Shown: in pieces, positions 7,705 through 16,370 of the stretch
How positions within the stretch are numbered: position 1 is the stretch's first letter
How the letters are laid out: every line of letters begins with the position of its first letter
Source of the DNA: Actinophytocola algeriensis
GTDB lineage: Bacteria > Actinomycetota > Actinomycetes > Mycobacteriales > Pseudonocardiaceae
Reading direction: 5' to 3'
Length of the DNA stretch: 64,000 nt
NCBI RefSeq assembly: GCF_014203735.1
Contig: NZ_JACHJQ010000001.1
Coordinates: forward strand, 1,165,269-1,229,268
Notes under the pieces: generated by a model
What the model saw: only the letters and a program-made list of their open reading frames with translations
Databases searched by the model: none
Told to the model about the DNA's origin: nothing
Program-made: the position numbers and the translations under genes

Positions 7705-8478
7705 ATGAGTGAACCCCTTCTCGAGCTGATCGGGATCAACAAGAGCTTCGGCCCCGTACACGTGCTCCACGACGTCGACTTCACGGTGCGGGCCGGTGAG
7801 GTCACCGCACTCGTCGGCGACAACGGCGCGGGCAAGTCCACGCTCGTCAAGTGCGTGGCCGGGATCTACCCGATGGACTCCGGCGAGGTCCGCTTCCGCG
7901 GTCAGCCGGTCACCATCCACAGCCCGAAGGAAGCGGCGAACCTCGGCATCGAGGTCGTCTACCAGGACCTCGCGCTCGCCGACAACCTCGACGTCGTGCA
8001 GAACATGTTCCTCGGCAGGGAGCGCGGCTCCCGGTGGCTGATGGACGAGTCGAGCATGGAGAAGGCCGCGCGCGAGACGCTCGCCTCGCTGTCGGTGCGC
8101 ACGGTGAAGTCGGTCCGCACGCCGGTCGCCGCGCTCTCCGGTGGGCAACGGCAGACCGTCGCCATCGCCAAGGCCGTGCTGTGGGACTCGAAGGTCGTGC
8201 TGCTCGACGAGCCGACCGCGGCACTGGGTGTCGCGCAGACCCGCCAGGTCCTCGACCTGGTCCGCCGTCTCGCCGAGCAGGGGCTCGGGGTCGTGCTGAT
8301 CAGCCACAACATGGCCGACGTGTTCGAGGTCGCCGACCGCATCTCGACGCTCTACCTCGGCCGCCTGGTCGCCGACCTGCCGGTCAAGGAGACCACGCAC
8401 AGCCAGGTGGTCGAGCTGATCACCGCCGGTCGCTCCGGCGACCTCGGCCTCGCCCGCCCAGAGCAAGTCACCCTCTAG
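7705..8478 (+). CDS. Sugar ABC transporter ATP-binding protein (single-domain)
   Basis: Cytoplasmic ATPase subunit of 257 residues. Walker A GDNGAGKST is at 38-46, Q-loop Gln near 87, signature LSGGQ at 144-148, Walker B VVLLDEP at 164-170 and H-loop His at about 201. It has only one nucleotide-binding domain, whereas most carbohydrate-uptake-2 ATPases (RbsA, XylG) are about 500 residues with two. Single-domain versions are known in actinobacteria and would act as a homodimer. The start ATG has GGAGGA upstream. It is followed after 27 bases by the permease. Confidence 0.92.
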   Translation: MSEPLLELIGINKSFGPVHVLHDVDFTVRAGEVTALVGDNGAGKSTLVKCVAGIYPMDSGEVRFRGQPVTIHSPKEAANLGIEVVYQDLALADNLDVVQNMFLGRERGSRWLMDESSMEKAARETLASLSVRTVKSVRTPVAALSGGQRQTVAIAKAVLWDSKVVLLDEPTAALGVAQTRQVLDLVRRLAEQGLGVVLISHNMADVFEVADRISTLYLGRLVADLPVKETTHSQVVELITAGRSGDLGLARPEQVTL

Positions 8479-8505
8479 CTCTTCACACCCGAGGACCCCT
8501 CTCTC

Positions 8506-9939
8506 ATGACCGAAACCCCTGCCAGGGCCGAGACGCCGCCGTCCGGCAACGCGATCTCCGACTTCGGCATCGACACCACCTCACAGTCCACCGGCGAGGC
8601 GATCAGGGACTACTTCGCCAGGCTGCGCGGCGGCGAGCTGGGCTCACTGCCCGCTCTGCTGGGGCTCGCCGTCCTGGTGATGATCTTCTGGGCGCTGTCG
8701 GACAACTTCCTGACGCTGAACAACACCGCGAACCTGATCGCGCAGGGCGCCGGTCAGATCATCATCGCGATGGGGCTGGTCTTCGTACTGCTCCTCGGTG
8801 AGATCGACCTGTCCGCCGGTACCGCGTCCGGGGTGTGCGCCTCGGTGATGGCCATGCACTACGTCGAGGCGGGCAACCTGCTCGGCGGCATGGGCACGAC
8901 CGTGTTCTGGGTGTTCGAGCTCGGCATGCTGCTCGCCGCGTTCCTCGCGCTCGTCATGCGGATCTGGGCAGGCGCGGTGTTCGCGCTCGTCGCGTTCACC
9001 ATGGCGCTGCTCGGTGTCCCGCCGAACGCGTGGCTCGAGATGCTGCTCGCGGTCTGCGTCGGCGCGGCGATCGGCTGCATCACCGGCTTCATGGTCTCCA
9101 AGATCGGCATGCCGTCGTTCGTGGTGACGCTGGCGCTGTTCATCACCTGGCAGGGCGTGATCCTGCAGTTCATCGGCCAGGGTGGCGTGTTCGGCATCCG
9201 CACGTCCCAGGTGCTGTTCAACGTGGCCAACGGCAACCTGTCGGTGCTGGGCAGCTGGCTGCTGTGCCTGATCGCGGGCGGCGGCTACGCGGTGGTGGTG
9301 CTCGGCGAGCACTTCTCGCGCCTGCGCAAGGGCCTGGTGACCAAGCCGACGCCGATCGTGGTCGGCCGGGTCGCGGTCGTCGGCGCCATCGCGGTCATCG
9401 CGACCATCCTGTTCACGGTGAACCGCTCGCCCAACCCGGACCTGGTGACCATCCAGGGCGTGCCGTACGTGGTGCCGATCATCCTGGCCCTGCTGGTCAT
9501 CGGGACGTTCACGCTGAACCGCACCCGCTACGGCAGGCACATCTACGCGGTCGGCGGCAACTCGGAGGCCGCGCGCCGCGCCGGTATCAATGTGAGCAAG
9601 ATCCGGGCCAGCGTTTTCGTGGTTTCGTCCGCCGCGGCGGCGATCGGTGCGATCGTGTACTCGTCCAAGGCGGGCTCGGTCGACCCGCAGGCCGGTGGCC
9701 TGAACACGCTGCTGTTCGCGGTCGGGGCGGCGGTCATCGGCGGCACCTCGCTGTTCGGTGGCCGGGGCAAGGTCGCCCACGCCGTGATCGGTGGTCTGGT
9801 GCTCGCGACCGTGAACAACGGCCTCGGACTGCTGAACCAGCCCGCCGCGGTGGTCAACATCATCACCGGTCTGGTGCTGCTGCTGGCGGCCACGGTCGAC
9901 GCGCTGTCCCGCCGGAGGGCTGCCGTAGCATCACGGTGA
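8506..9939 (+). CDS. Sugar ABC transporter permease (XylH/BPD_transp_2 type)
   Basis: Integral membrane permease of 477 residues. After a hydrophilic N-terminal stretch of about 45 residues come roughly ten to twelve transmembrane helices. Family landmarks include GLVFVLLLGEIDLSAGTASG near residue 95, the MVSKIGMPSFVVTLALF segment, and the C-terminal RRAGINVSKIRASVFVVS loop, which contacts the ATPase, followed by GGTSLFGGRGKV. Together with the upstream lipoprotein and ATPase it forms a complete importer. GAGGA about 15 bases upstream is a weak ribosome-binding site. The downstream ROK regulator starts 19 bases after the stop. Confidence 0.92.
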   Translation: MTETPARAETPPSGNAISDFGIDTTSQSTGEAIRDYFARLRGGELGSLPALLGLAVLVMIFWALSDNFLTLNNTANLIAQGAGQIIIAMGLVFVLLLGEIDLSAGTASGVCASVMAMHYVEAGNLLGGMGTTVFWVFELGMLLAAFLALVMRIWAGAVFALVAFTMALLGVPPNAWLEMLLAVCVGAAIGCITGFMVSKIGMPSFVVTLALFITWQGVILQFIGQGGVFGIRTSQVLFNVANGNLSVLGSWLLCLIAGGGYAVVVLGEHFSRLRKGLVTKPTPIVVGRVAVVGAIAVIATILFTVNRSPNPDLVTIQGVPYVVPIILALLVIGTFTLNRTRYGRHIYAVGGNSEAARRAGINVSKIRASVFVVSSAAAAIGAIVYSSKAGSVDPQAGGLNTLLFAVGAAVIGGTSLFGGRGKVAHAVIGGLVLATVNNGLGLLNQPAAVVNIITGLVLLLAATVDALSRRRAAVASR

Positions 9940-9958
9940 TCGGACAGGAGCGAGGGGC

Positions 9959-11143
9959 TTGACCAGCACACCAACGGGCACGCCCATGGGCGCCCGGCCC
10001 GACGAGGTGCGCAGGCACAACCGTACGGTCCTGTTGAGGAGGCTCCACGTCGGCGGCCCGTGCACGAGAGCGTCGCTCGCGGCAGAGCTCGGGCTCAACC
10101 GCAGCACGATCAAGGCACTGGTGGACGGGCTCGCCGAGTCCGGTGTGGTCGAGGAGCGGGTGCCCCGCCAGCGCAGTGGCGCGGGGCGCCCGTCGCTCCT
10201 CGTCCTGCCCCAGGCGCACGCGGCCGTGGTGCTCGCCGTGGACGTGCGGGTCGACCAGGTCGCGATCGCGCTGGTCGGGCTCGGCGGCGAGATCCTCGGG
10301 CGCAACAGCTGGAACCTGCGCGTGCGCACCCGGGAACCGGAGGAAGTGGTCACGCACGTGGTCGACTCGGCCATCGTGCTGGCGGCCGACATCGGCGTGA
10401 CGATGGTCGCGGGCGGGGTCTCCGTGCCGGGTGTGGTCCGCCGTTCCGACGGGCTGGTCCACGAGGCGCCGAACCTGCACTGGACCGACGTGCCGCTTGG
10501 CGATCGCCTGATGTCGGTGTTCGACATGCCGGTCGTGGTCGGCAACGACGCGGAGCTGGGTGCGCTGGCCGAGCACCTGCGCGGCGCGGCACGGGGTTCG
10601 TCGGACGCGGTGTACGTGTCGGCGGACGTCGGCGTCGGCGGCGGGGTGATCTCCGACGGGTCCGCGCTGCGCGGCACGGCCGGGTACGTCGGCGAGCTGG
10701 GCCACATGATGGTCAACCCGGCCGGGCGGCCGTGCTACTGCGGCAGCAGGGGCTGCTGGGAGACCGAGGTCGGCGAGCCCGCGCTGTGCCGGGCGCTCGG
10801 CCTGCGGGAGGGTGCACCGCGCGGGGCGGTGGTCGCCGAGCTGCGGTCGCTGGCGGAGTCGCCGGAGGAGGTCCGGGAGCGGCTGGCGGTGTTCACCGAG
10901 TGGCTGACCGTCGGGCTGGTCAACGTGGTGAACGTGCTCGGGCCGGAGCTGGTGGTGCTGGGTGACCTGTTCACGGCACTGCCCGCGTCGCTGATTTCCG
11001 ATGTGGCACAGGAGGTCCGGCGCCGCAGCCTGGTCAGCAGGGCGGTGGGCGGCACGCGGATCGAAGCGTCGACCCTTGGCGGCGACTCGACGTTGCTCGG
11101 CGCGGCGGAGCTGGCCTTCGAACCCGTCCTCGACGCGGTATGA
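9959..11143 (+). CDS. ROK family transcriptional regulator (XylR/NagC type)
   Basis: Repressor of 394 residues: an N-terminal winged helix-turn-helix at about residues 20-70 (RASLAAELGLNRSTIKALVD) followed by a ROK sugar-kinase-like domain. The ROK zinc signature CYCGSRGCWE is at about 259-268. It most likely senses the transported sugar and represses the upstream ABC operon, with which it is co-directional at 19 bases. The TTG at 9959 has GGAG/GAGG upstream; an ATG at 9986 is the alternative start. The stop codon overlaps the predicted -35 region of the following MarR gene. Confidence 0.88.
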   Translation: MTSTPTGTPMGARPDEVRRHNRTVLLRRLHVGGPCTRASLAAELGLNRSTIKALVDGLAESGVVEERVPRQRSGAGRPSLLVLPQAHAAVVLAVDVRVDQVAIALVGLGGEILGRNSWNLRVRTREPEEVVTHVVDSAIVLAADIGVTMVAGGVSVPGVVRRSDGLVHEAPNLHWTDVPLGDRLMSVFDMPVVVGNDAELGALAEHLRGAARGSSDAVYVSADVGVGGGVISDGSALRGTAGYVGELGHMMVNPAGRPCYCGSRGCWETEVGEPALCRALGLREGAPRGAVVAELRSLAESPEEVRERLAVFTEWLTVGLVNVVNVLGPELVVLGDLFTALPASLISDVAQEVRRRSLVSRAVGGTRIEASTLGGDSTLLGAAELAFEPVLDAV

Positions 11144-11170
11144 CAGTGCTTATATAAGTACTGTTATATT
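11140..11170 (+). promoter_or_regulatory. Leaderless promoter and 22-bp palindromic operator of the marR gene
   Basis: The near-perfect palindrome ACAGTGCTTATATAAGTACTGT (read as two 11-base arms, 11143-11164, one mismatched pair) overlaps a predicted promoter: ATGACA (11140-11145) as -35 and TATATT (11165-11170) as -10. The GTG start lies only six bases after the -10, so the message is probably leaderless. The position implies autorepression by the MarR protein. Confidence 0.65.
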
Positions 11171-11176
11171 CGGTGG

Positions 11177-11656
11177 GTGAACGATCCCACCGAAGAGGGT
11201 CTCTGGCGTCCGCTGCGGCTGTTGCTCGCGCGCATGGACGACGACATCGCCCGCCTGTACGCCGGCACCGACATCAAGCCGACCTACGTCATGGAGCTGC
11301 TGCGGTTGCACTTCCGCGGCCCGATGACCATCCGGGAGCTGGCCGAGTCCGTGAAGCGGACCCACTCGGCGCTCAGCCAGAAGGTGGCGGCCATGAAGGC
11401 CGCCGGGCTCGTCGAGGTCGCCCAGGGGCCGGACGCGCGGAGCAAACTGGTCTCCCTCACCCCGGCCGCGACGGCGATGGTCGCCAAGCTGGCCGCGGAG
11501 TGGCGCGCCACCGAGGCGGCGTCCGCGGAGCTGGAGGCGGAGCTGCCCTACCCGCTCAGCCGGGTCGTGGCCGACATGGAGGAAGCCCTGTCCCGCAGGA
11601 GTTTCCACGACCGGATCGCGGCGCGGCTCGCCGACGACCCGGCGTGGCAGCGGTGA
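11177..11656 (+). CDS. MarR family transcriptional regulator
   Basis: Winged-helix regulator of 159 residues. The central helix-turn-helix reads TIRELAESVKRTHSALSQKV, followed by the wing with the ARSKLVSLT pattern typical of MarR proteins. It likely responds to a small lipophilic or phenolic ligand and controls the MFS gene that starts 25 bases downstream, plus itself through the palindrome covering its promoter. There is no ribosome-binding site before the GTG at 11177, and a -10 lies six bases upstream, so translation from a leaderless message is expected. Confidence 0.9.
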   Translation: MNDPTEEGLWRPLRLLLARMDDDIARLYAGTDIKPTYVMELLRLHFRGPMTIRELAESVKRTHSALSQKVAAMKAAGLVEVAQGPDARSKLVSLTPAATAMVAKLAAEWRATEAASAELEAELPYPLSRVVADMEEALSRRSFHDRIAARLADDPAWQR

Positions 11657-11681
11657 CGTGGCCGGGTGACGTGGCGGTGAC

Positions 11682-12899
11682 ATGGCGCTGAGGCACGCCT
11701 TCGTCGACCTCGGTCCGCTGCGCGCGGTCCCCGTGTACCGGCGGCTGTGGTTCGGTCAGACGGCGTCCGGGTTCGGCAGCCAGATGACGCTCATCGCCGT
11801 GCTGTTCCAGGTGTGGGAGGCCACCGGCAGCGTGGTCTGGACCGGCGCGGTCGGCATGGCGCAGGCACTGCCGCTGATGGTGTTCGGCCTGTTCGCCGGC
11901 TCGCTCGTGGACCGGCACGACCGGCGGCGGCTGTACCTGGTCGCCATGAGCGGGCAGGCGTTCTGCTCCGTCCTGCTCGCCCTGCAGGCGTTCTTCCTGC
12001 ACCTGCCGGTGCTGGGACTGCTGGGCATCGTGGCGCTGCAGGGCTGCTTCAGCGCCACCGGGGCGCCGGCGGCGCGGACCTTCCTGCCGCGCCTGCTCGC
12101 GCCGGAACAGCTGGCCGCCGGGCTCGCGCTGACCCGCATCGGGTTTCAGGGCGCGATGCTGGCCGGGCCCGCGCTCGGCGGGCTGATCCTGGGCACGTGG
12201 GGTGTCGGCGCCTGCTTCACCGTCGACGCGGTGACCTTCTGCGCCGCGCTGTGGGGTGCGGTCGGCCTGCCCGCGACGACCCCGTCGGGCGGCAGGCCCG
12301 GGGTGCGTGGCGTGCTGGACGGGCTCGCGTTCCTGGTCCGCGCGCCGATGGTCCGTGGTGCGCTGCTGACCGACGTCGCCGCGACCGTGCTGTCCATGCC
12401 GATCAGCCTGTTCCCGCTGATCAACGCGGAGCGGTTCGGCAACGACCCGCGCACGCTCGGGCTCTTCCTGTCCGCGATCGCCGTCGGCGGGGTGATCGCG
12501 TCGGTGCTGTCCGGCGTGTTCACCCGGCGAGCACGGCAGGGCGTGGTGATGCTGGTCGGCGCGACCGCGTGGGGCGTCGCACTGGCCGCGTTCGCGCTCG
12601 TGCCGGACCCGTGGCTCGGGCTGGCGTGCCTCGTGGTCGCGGGCGGCGCCGACACGGTGTCGGTGGTCGCACGGAGCACGATCATCCAGCTCAACACGCC
12701 GGACGCGATGCTGGGGCGGGTGAGCGCGGCGGAGCAGATCGTCGGCCAGGGCGGGCCGGAGGTCGGCAACCTGCGTGGCGGGCTGGTGGCCGCCGCCACC
12801 TCCGGCACGGTCGCGCTCGTCAGCGGCGGCATGGCGTGTGTGGCGATCGTCACGCTCATCGGCGCGGTCACGCCACGCTTGCGCAACTTCCGGGTATAG
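11682..12899 (+). CDS. MFS transporter (EntS-like exporter)
   Basis: Major facilitator of 405 residues with about ten to twelve transmembrane helices. The loop between helices 2 and 3 has GSLVDRHDRRRLYL, the MFS signature (G-x3-D-R-x-x-R-R). Overall character matches the MFS_3/EntS subgroup of drug or siderophore exporters. The substrate is unknown. It is almost certainly co-transcribed with the MarR gene, a common regulator/exporter pairing. A strong hairpin follows its stop codon directly. Confidence 0.87.
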   Translation: MALRHAFVDLGPLRAVPVYRRLWFGQTASGFGSQMTLIAVLFQVWEATGSVVWTGAVGMAQALPLMVFGLFAGSLVDRHDRRRLYLVAMSGQAFCSVLLALQAFFLHLPVLGLLGIVALQGCFSATGAPAARTFLPRLLAPEQLAAGLALTRIGFQGAMLAGPALGGLILGTWGVGACFTVDAVTFCAALWGAVGLPATTPSGGRPGVRGVLDGLAFLVRAPMVRGALLTDVAATVLSMPISLFPLINAERFGNDPRTLGLFLSAIAVGGVIASVLSGVFTRRARQGVVMLVGATAWGVALAAFALVPDPWLGLACLVVAGGADTVSVVARSTIIQLNTPDAMLGRVSAAEQIVGQGGPEVGNLRGGLVAAATSGTVALVSGGMACVAIVTLIGAVTPRLRNFRV

Positions 12900-12900
12900 C

Positions 12901-12933
12901 CGAGGCGGGACCCGTGGTCCGGATCCCGCCTCG
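12901..12933. terminator. Bidirectional terminator between MFS and DUF7455 genes
   Basis: CGAGGCGGGA (12901-12910) pairs exactly with TCCCGCCTCG (12924-12933), loop 13 bases. It begins right after the MFS stop and lies before the end of the convergent DUF7455 gene, so it can serve both. Confidence 0.75.
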
Positions 12934-12968
12934 AGGAAGTCGCTGTTCGGTTGTGGATCGCGCCCCGA

Positions 12969-13160
12969 TCAGGCCGGCTGCTGGCCCTGCTGCAGGTCCG
13001 CTTCCAGCTCCTTCAGGCGCTCCTGGTGCTTCCGGGCGTGGTGACCGCAGAAGAGGAGCTCGCCGCCGGAGGGAAGAATGGCCCGTACCTGCGCGGCGGC
13101 GCCGCAGCGGTCGCAGCGGTCAGCAGCGGTCAGGTCGGGGCGGGTGAGCGTCGTGTTCAT
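12969..13160 (-). CDS. DUF7455 family small zinc-ribbon-like protein
   Basis: Protein of 63 residues, widespread in actinobacteria close to sigA or sigB (Rv2708c in M. tuberculosis is of this kind, by recollection). It carries CDRC at residues 16-19 and FCGHHARKH, which together look like a compact metal-binding site, then a short helical tail rich in Glu, Lys and Gln. The function is unknown. The ATG at 13160 is preceded by GGAG. The 250 bases upstream, between this gene and the EamA remnant, contain no other gene I can support. Confidence 0.85.
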   Translation of the reverse strand: MNTTLTRPDLTAADRCDRCGAAAQVRAILPSGGELLFCGHHARKHQERLKELEADLQQGQQPA

Positions 13161-13412
13161 GGAAATCTCCCTCCGTCCCGGCATCCGGTGGCCCGGTGCC
13201 GTGTTCGGCTGCGACCACTGCTGGCGCGGTGTCGCTGCCTCTACTCTCTCAGACGTTTTCGTCCCCGTCAGTGTTCCCGCACCGAATGAGAGATCACTCG
13301 ACACACGATTTAACCCGGTTGTCGTATCCGGTGTTCCGCATCGCAGGATCGGCTGGTGAGTCGTGTCGGCCGTGTGCTATGAGCGGAGCGCACCCCAGCG
13401 CCGTCACTCTTC

Positions 13413-14244
13413 GTGACCGGCGCCGTGGCGATGTACCTCGGCGCGGCGGTCGCCGTCTGGCTCTTCGACGTGGTGAGTCCGGCGGGTGTCGCGTGGCTGC
13501 GGTCGCTCGGCGCCGCGGTTGTCCTCGTGGCGGGGCGACGGCCGGGACGTGCCGCCTGGCGTGGGAAAGCCTTCTGGCTGGCGACTCTGTTCGGAGTGGT
13601 CACCGCCGTCATGAACGTGGCGTTCCACGAAGCGCTGCACCGCTTGCCGCTCGGCACGGCGGTCGCTCTCGCGTTCGTCGGCCCGGTTCTCGTGGCCGCG
13701 TTCGGATCACGCTCCGTGCGCGATTTCGGCGCGTTGTTGCTCGTCGTGTTCGGCGTCGTGCTCATCGCGGACGTCCGGTGGGGTGGAAGCACGCTAGGAG
13801 TCCTGTTCGCTCTCAGCGCAGCGATGCTCTGGGCTATCTACATCGTGCTCGGTAAACGTGTCGCATGTCTCGGTCTCGGTGTGGACGGTCTCGCGGTGGG
13901 GTTCGCGGTCACGACGGTGCTTTTGTCTCCTTTGGCCGTCACCACCGGTCCGGTGTGGACCCCACCACGTCCGCTGCTGCTCGGCATCGGGGTCGGGGTG
14001 CTGTCCACAGTGGTCCCGTACGTCCTCGACCAGGTCGTTCTCCGGCGTACCGGGCAGGCTTCGTTCGCCCCGCCCACCTCCCCGTCCCCCTCCACTGGCG
14101 CTACTCCCGGTGACCGCGACGGTGATCGGGCTGCTCGTGCTGCGCCAGGTGCCGAGTTTGCCGGAGGCGCTGGGCATCCTGGCGGTGGTCCTGGGTCTCA
14201 CGATGCGGACGCGCGAGCGCCAGCCGGGTACAGCGCCCCTCTAG
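13413..14244 (+). pseudogene. EamA/RhtA-type exporter, frameshifted
   Basis: Ten-helix drug/metabolite transporter of the EamA (RhtA) type, which exports amino acids or metabolites, but the reading frame is broken. From 13413 the frame gives about 220 residues of normal transporter sequence (to LDQVVLRRTGQASF); the last two helices (ALLPVTATVIGLLVL and GILAVVLGLTM) are read in the next frame, ending at the TAG at 14244. The shift lies between 14067 and 14095 in a C-rich stretch. The N-terminus is also odd: homologous sequence continues upstream of the GTG at 13413, and a natural-looking ATG at 13379 is in a different frame. Third-position GC is lower than in the neighbours. Either a decaying acquired gene or sequence errors. 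Confidence 0.75.
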
Positions 14245-14250
14245 CCGCGC

Positions 14251-14652
14251 TCAACCCTGTTGCGAGTCGTACTCCGCCCGGGCCGACTCGACTTCCTCGA
14301 TGTGCGCCTCCGCCCAGACCTTGATCGACCGCATCACCGGCAGCAAGGTGCGGCCCAGCGGCGTGAGGTCGTAGTCGACGCGGACCGGCACCGCGGGCGT
14401 GACCGTCCGGACGACCAGCCCGTCGCGTTCGAGCGACCGCAGCGTCTGCGTGAGCATCTTCTGGCTCACCCCCGCGATGGCGCGGGCGATGTCGTTGTAC
14501 CGGCGCGGGCCATCGGCGAGCGCGACGAGCACGAGGCTCACCCACTTGTCGCTGATCCGGTCGAGCAGCTTGCGGGTCGGGCACGCGGCGAGGAACGCGT
14601 CGTACGCCTCGCGTGCCTCCTCGCGCCGCGTGGCGGCCGTCTTCGTCGGCAT
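14251..14652 (-). CDS. HxlR family transcriptional regulator
   Basis: Winged-helix regulator of 133 residues of the HxlR class (DUF24): the N-terminal CPTRKLLDRISDKWVSLVLV with the redox-type Cys, then the recognition region RRYNDIARAIAGVSQKMLTQ. These proteins typically sense electrophiles, quinones or redox change through the N-terminal Cys. It is divergent from the quinone-oxidoreductase-like gene, so control of that enzyme is likely. The start is the ATG at 14652, preceded by GGAGG. Confidence 0.92.
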   Translation of the reverse strand: MPTKTAATRREEAREAYDAFLAACPTRKLLDRISDKWVSLVLVALADGPRRYNDIARAIAGVSQKMLTQTLRSLERDGLVVRTVTPAVPVRVDYDLTPLGRTLLPVMRSIKVWAEAHIEEVESARAEYDSQQG

Positions 14653-14683
14653 GACACACCTCCGGGGCGGTAACGCACTTCCA

Positions 14684-14710
14684 GGTACCTACTTACCAAT
14701 GGAGAGTACC
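14684..14710. promoter_or_regulatory. Candidate HxlR operator in divergent spacer
   Basis: GGTAC (14684-14688) and GTACC (14706-14710) flank TACTTACC in the 102-base spacer between hxlR and the oxidoreductase gene. HxlR-type operators are often built from TAC/GTA half-sites. Position and symmetry are seen; binding is inferred. Confidence 0.4.
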
Positions 14711-14754
14711 GCTCCTACGGTTCGTGCCACAGGCAGGAACACGAGGAGGGTGTC

Positions 14755-15669
14755 ATGCGAGCAGTGATCGTCCGGTCCTTCGGCGGGCCGGAGGTGCTGG
14801 AGGTGGCCGAGGTGCCGGTGCCCGCGCCGGGCACGGGCCAGGTGCGGATCCGGGTCGAGGCGGCCGGGGTGAACCTGGTCGACGTGGCGACCCGTGCGGG
14901 CGGGCTGGCCGGGGCCGGGCTCATGACCGGGGCACTGCCGGTCGGCCTCGGCTGGGACGCGGCCGGGGTGGTCGACGCGGTGGGGCCGGGTGTCGACGGG
15001 TTCGCGGTGGGGGACCGGGTCGCCGGGCTCTCGGACCGGCTCGAGGTGCCGTCGGCGGGTCAGGCGGAGTTCGTGGTGCTGGACGCGACCGCGGTCGCAC
15101 GGTGCGACCTGGACCCGGTCGAGGCGGCGACGTTGCCGCTCAACGTGCTGACGGCGGCGCAGGCCCTGGACCTGCTGGACCTGAAGGAAGGCCACACGGT
15201 GCTGGTGACCGGTGCGGCGGGCGCGGTCGGCGGGTTCGCCGTGGAGCTGGCGGCGGCGCGTGGACTGCGGGTGGTGGCGCTCGCGGGTGACGGGGACGAG
15301 GAGCTGGTGCGGAAACTGGGCGCCTCGGTGTGGGTGCCGCGGTCGGCGCCGCCCGCGGAGTCGGTGCGGCAGGCCGTTCCGGGTGGGGTGGACGGCGTGC
15401 TGGACGCGGCCGTGCTCGGGCTGCCCGCACTGGACGCGCTCCGCGGCGGCGGTGCGTTCGCGTCGGTCATCGCGGGCGCCATGCCGCCCGCGCTGCGCGG
15501 CGCCCGCGTGGCGAACGTGTGGGTCCGCGCCGACGGCGCCCGGCTTGCGAGGTTGATCCCGGCGGTCACACCGAGGGTGGCAGGCACGCTCCCCTTGGCG
15601 GAGGTGGCCGAAGCCCACCGCCGCCTGGAGAAGGGCGGCCTGCGGGGCCGTCTGGTCCTCATCCCTTGA
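14755..15669 (+). CDS. NADP-dependent quinone oxidoreductase-like protein (MDR family)
   Basis: Medium-chain dehydrogenase/reductase of 304 residues without the structural or catalytic zinc ligands, matching the quinone oxidoreductase (QOR) group. The GroES-like half starts MRAVIVRSFGGPEVLEV; the Rossmann nucleotide loop is VTGAAGAVGG at about 151-160. It would reduce quinones or enones with NADPH. GAGGAGGG stands seven bases before the ATG. It is divergent from an HxlR regulator, a common arrangement for electrophile-inducible reductases, and followed by a terminator hairpin. Confidence 0.87.
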   Translation: MRAVIVRSFGGPEVLEVAEVPVPAPGTGQVRIRVEAAGVNLVDVATRAGGLAGAGLMTGALPVGLGWDAAGVVDAVGPGVDGFAVGDRVAGLSDRLEVPSAGQAEFVVLDATAVARCDLDPVEAATLPLNVLTAAQALDLLDLKEGHTVLVTGAAGAVGGFAVELAAARGLRVVALAGDGDEELVRKLGASVWVPRSAPPAESVRQAVPGGVDGVLDAAVLGLPALDALRGGGAFASVIAGAMPPALRGARVANVWVRADGARLARLIPAVTPRVAGTLPLAEVAEAHRRLEKGGLRGRLVLIP

Positions 15670-15677
15670 ACCGAGGG

Positions 15678-15705
15678 CCCGGGAGACGCACACGAATCTC
15701 CCGGG
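15678..15705. terminator. Bidirectional terminator
   Basis: CCCGGGAGA (15678-15686) pairs with TCTCCCGGG (15697-15705), loop 10 bases, between the convergent oxidoreductase and DinB genes. Confidence 0.7.
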
Positions 15706-15712
15706 AGGCGGT

Positions 15713-16288
15713 TCAGATGGTTACCTTGCGGCGCCACGGTTCCAGCCACGGGGACGCAGGCCAGTCCTCCGCGGCGGCCAGCAGCTCCAGGGCGCTCGCG
15801 CCGTCGAGGGACTCGCGGATGATGTCCGCGTGGCCCGCGTGCCGGGCGGTCTCCTCGATGAGGTGCAGCAGCACCCACCGCACGGACCAGGCTTCGATGT
15901 CCTTCGGGAACCACGGGTCGTCCGGGACGGGGACCGGGTGGCCGAGGTCGTCGATCCCGGCGACGGCGGCCTCCGTCTCGGCGGCCGCGCGGTCGTAGTC
16001 GGTGAGCAGGTGCTCGAGCGTGTCGGACTCGGTGAGCTGGAACTCCTGCCCGTAGTTCGCCGACGTGGTCGGGTCGGGGCCGCCGGTCATCCGCGCGGCC
16101 CAGCCGCGTTCGGTGTACGCCGTGTGCTTGAGCAGCCCGCCGATGGTCAGCGCGCTCACGCTCGGGGTGGCGCGCAGCTCGTCGAACGTGAGGCCGTGGG
16201 CGGCGTGCTTGAGCACCCGCCGTTGCTGGGCGAGGAACCCGAGCAACCCGGTCCGTTCGTCGGGCACCGGGGGAACGTTCGCGTCCAA
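15713..16288 (-). CDS. DinB family protein
   Basis: Four-helix-bundle protein of 191 residues of the DinB/DUF664 group, a fold used for metal-dependent thiol transfer (mycothiol or bacillithiol S-transferases). Candidate metal ligands are His in GLLKHTAYTERGW and the later HLIEETARHAGHADIIRE pair. The substrate is unknown; mycothiol-producing actinobacteria have many such proteins. I take the TTG at 16288 as start because GGAGG lies eight bases before it. The in-frame ATG at 16315 lies inside the sigA terminator stem and is less likely. Confidence 0.82.
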   Translation of the reverse strand: MDANVPPVPDERTGLLGFLAQQRRVLKHAAHGLTFDELRATPSVSALTIGGLLKHTAYTERGWAARMTGGPDPTTSANYGQEFQLTESDTLEHLLTDYDRAAAETEAAVAGIDDLGHPVPVPDDPWFPKDIEAWSVRWVLLHLIEETARHAGHADIIRESLDGASALELLAAAEDWPASPWLEPWRRKVTI

Positions 16289-16311
16289 CCGACATACCTC
16301 CGCGGATAGCA

Positions 16312-16345
16312 GCATCCCCGCCGCCCTGGTGGGCGGCGGGGATGC
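16312..16345 (-). terminator. sigA transcription terminator
   Basis: A perfect 14-bp stem (16312-16325 with 16332-16345, arms GCATCCCCGCCGCC and GGCGGCGGGGATGC) with a six-base loop, 25 bases beyond the sigA stop codon on the minus strand. Confidence 0.82.
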
Positions 16346-16370
16346 ATTGAAGCACGTCAGCGACGCGGCA

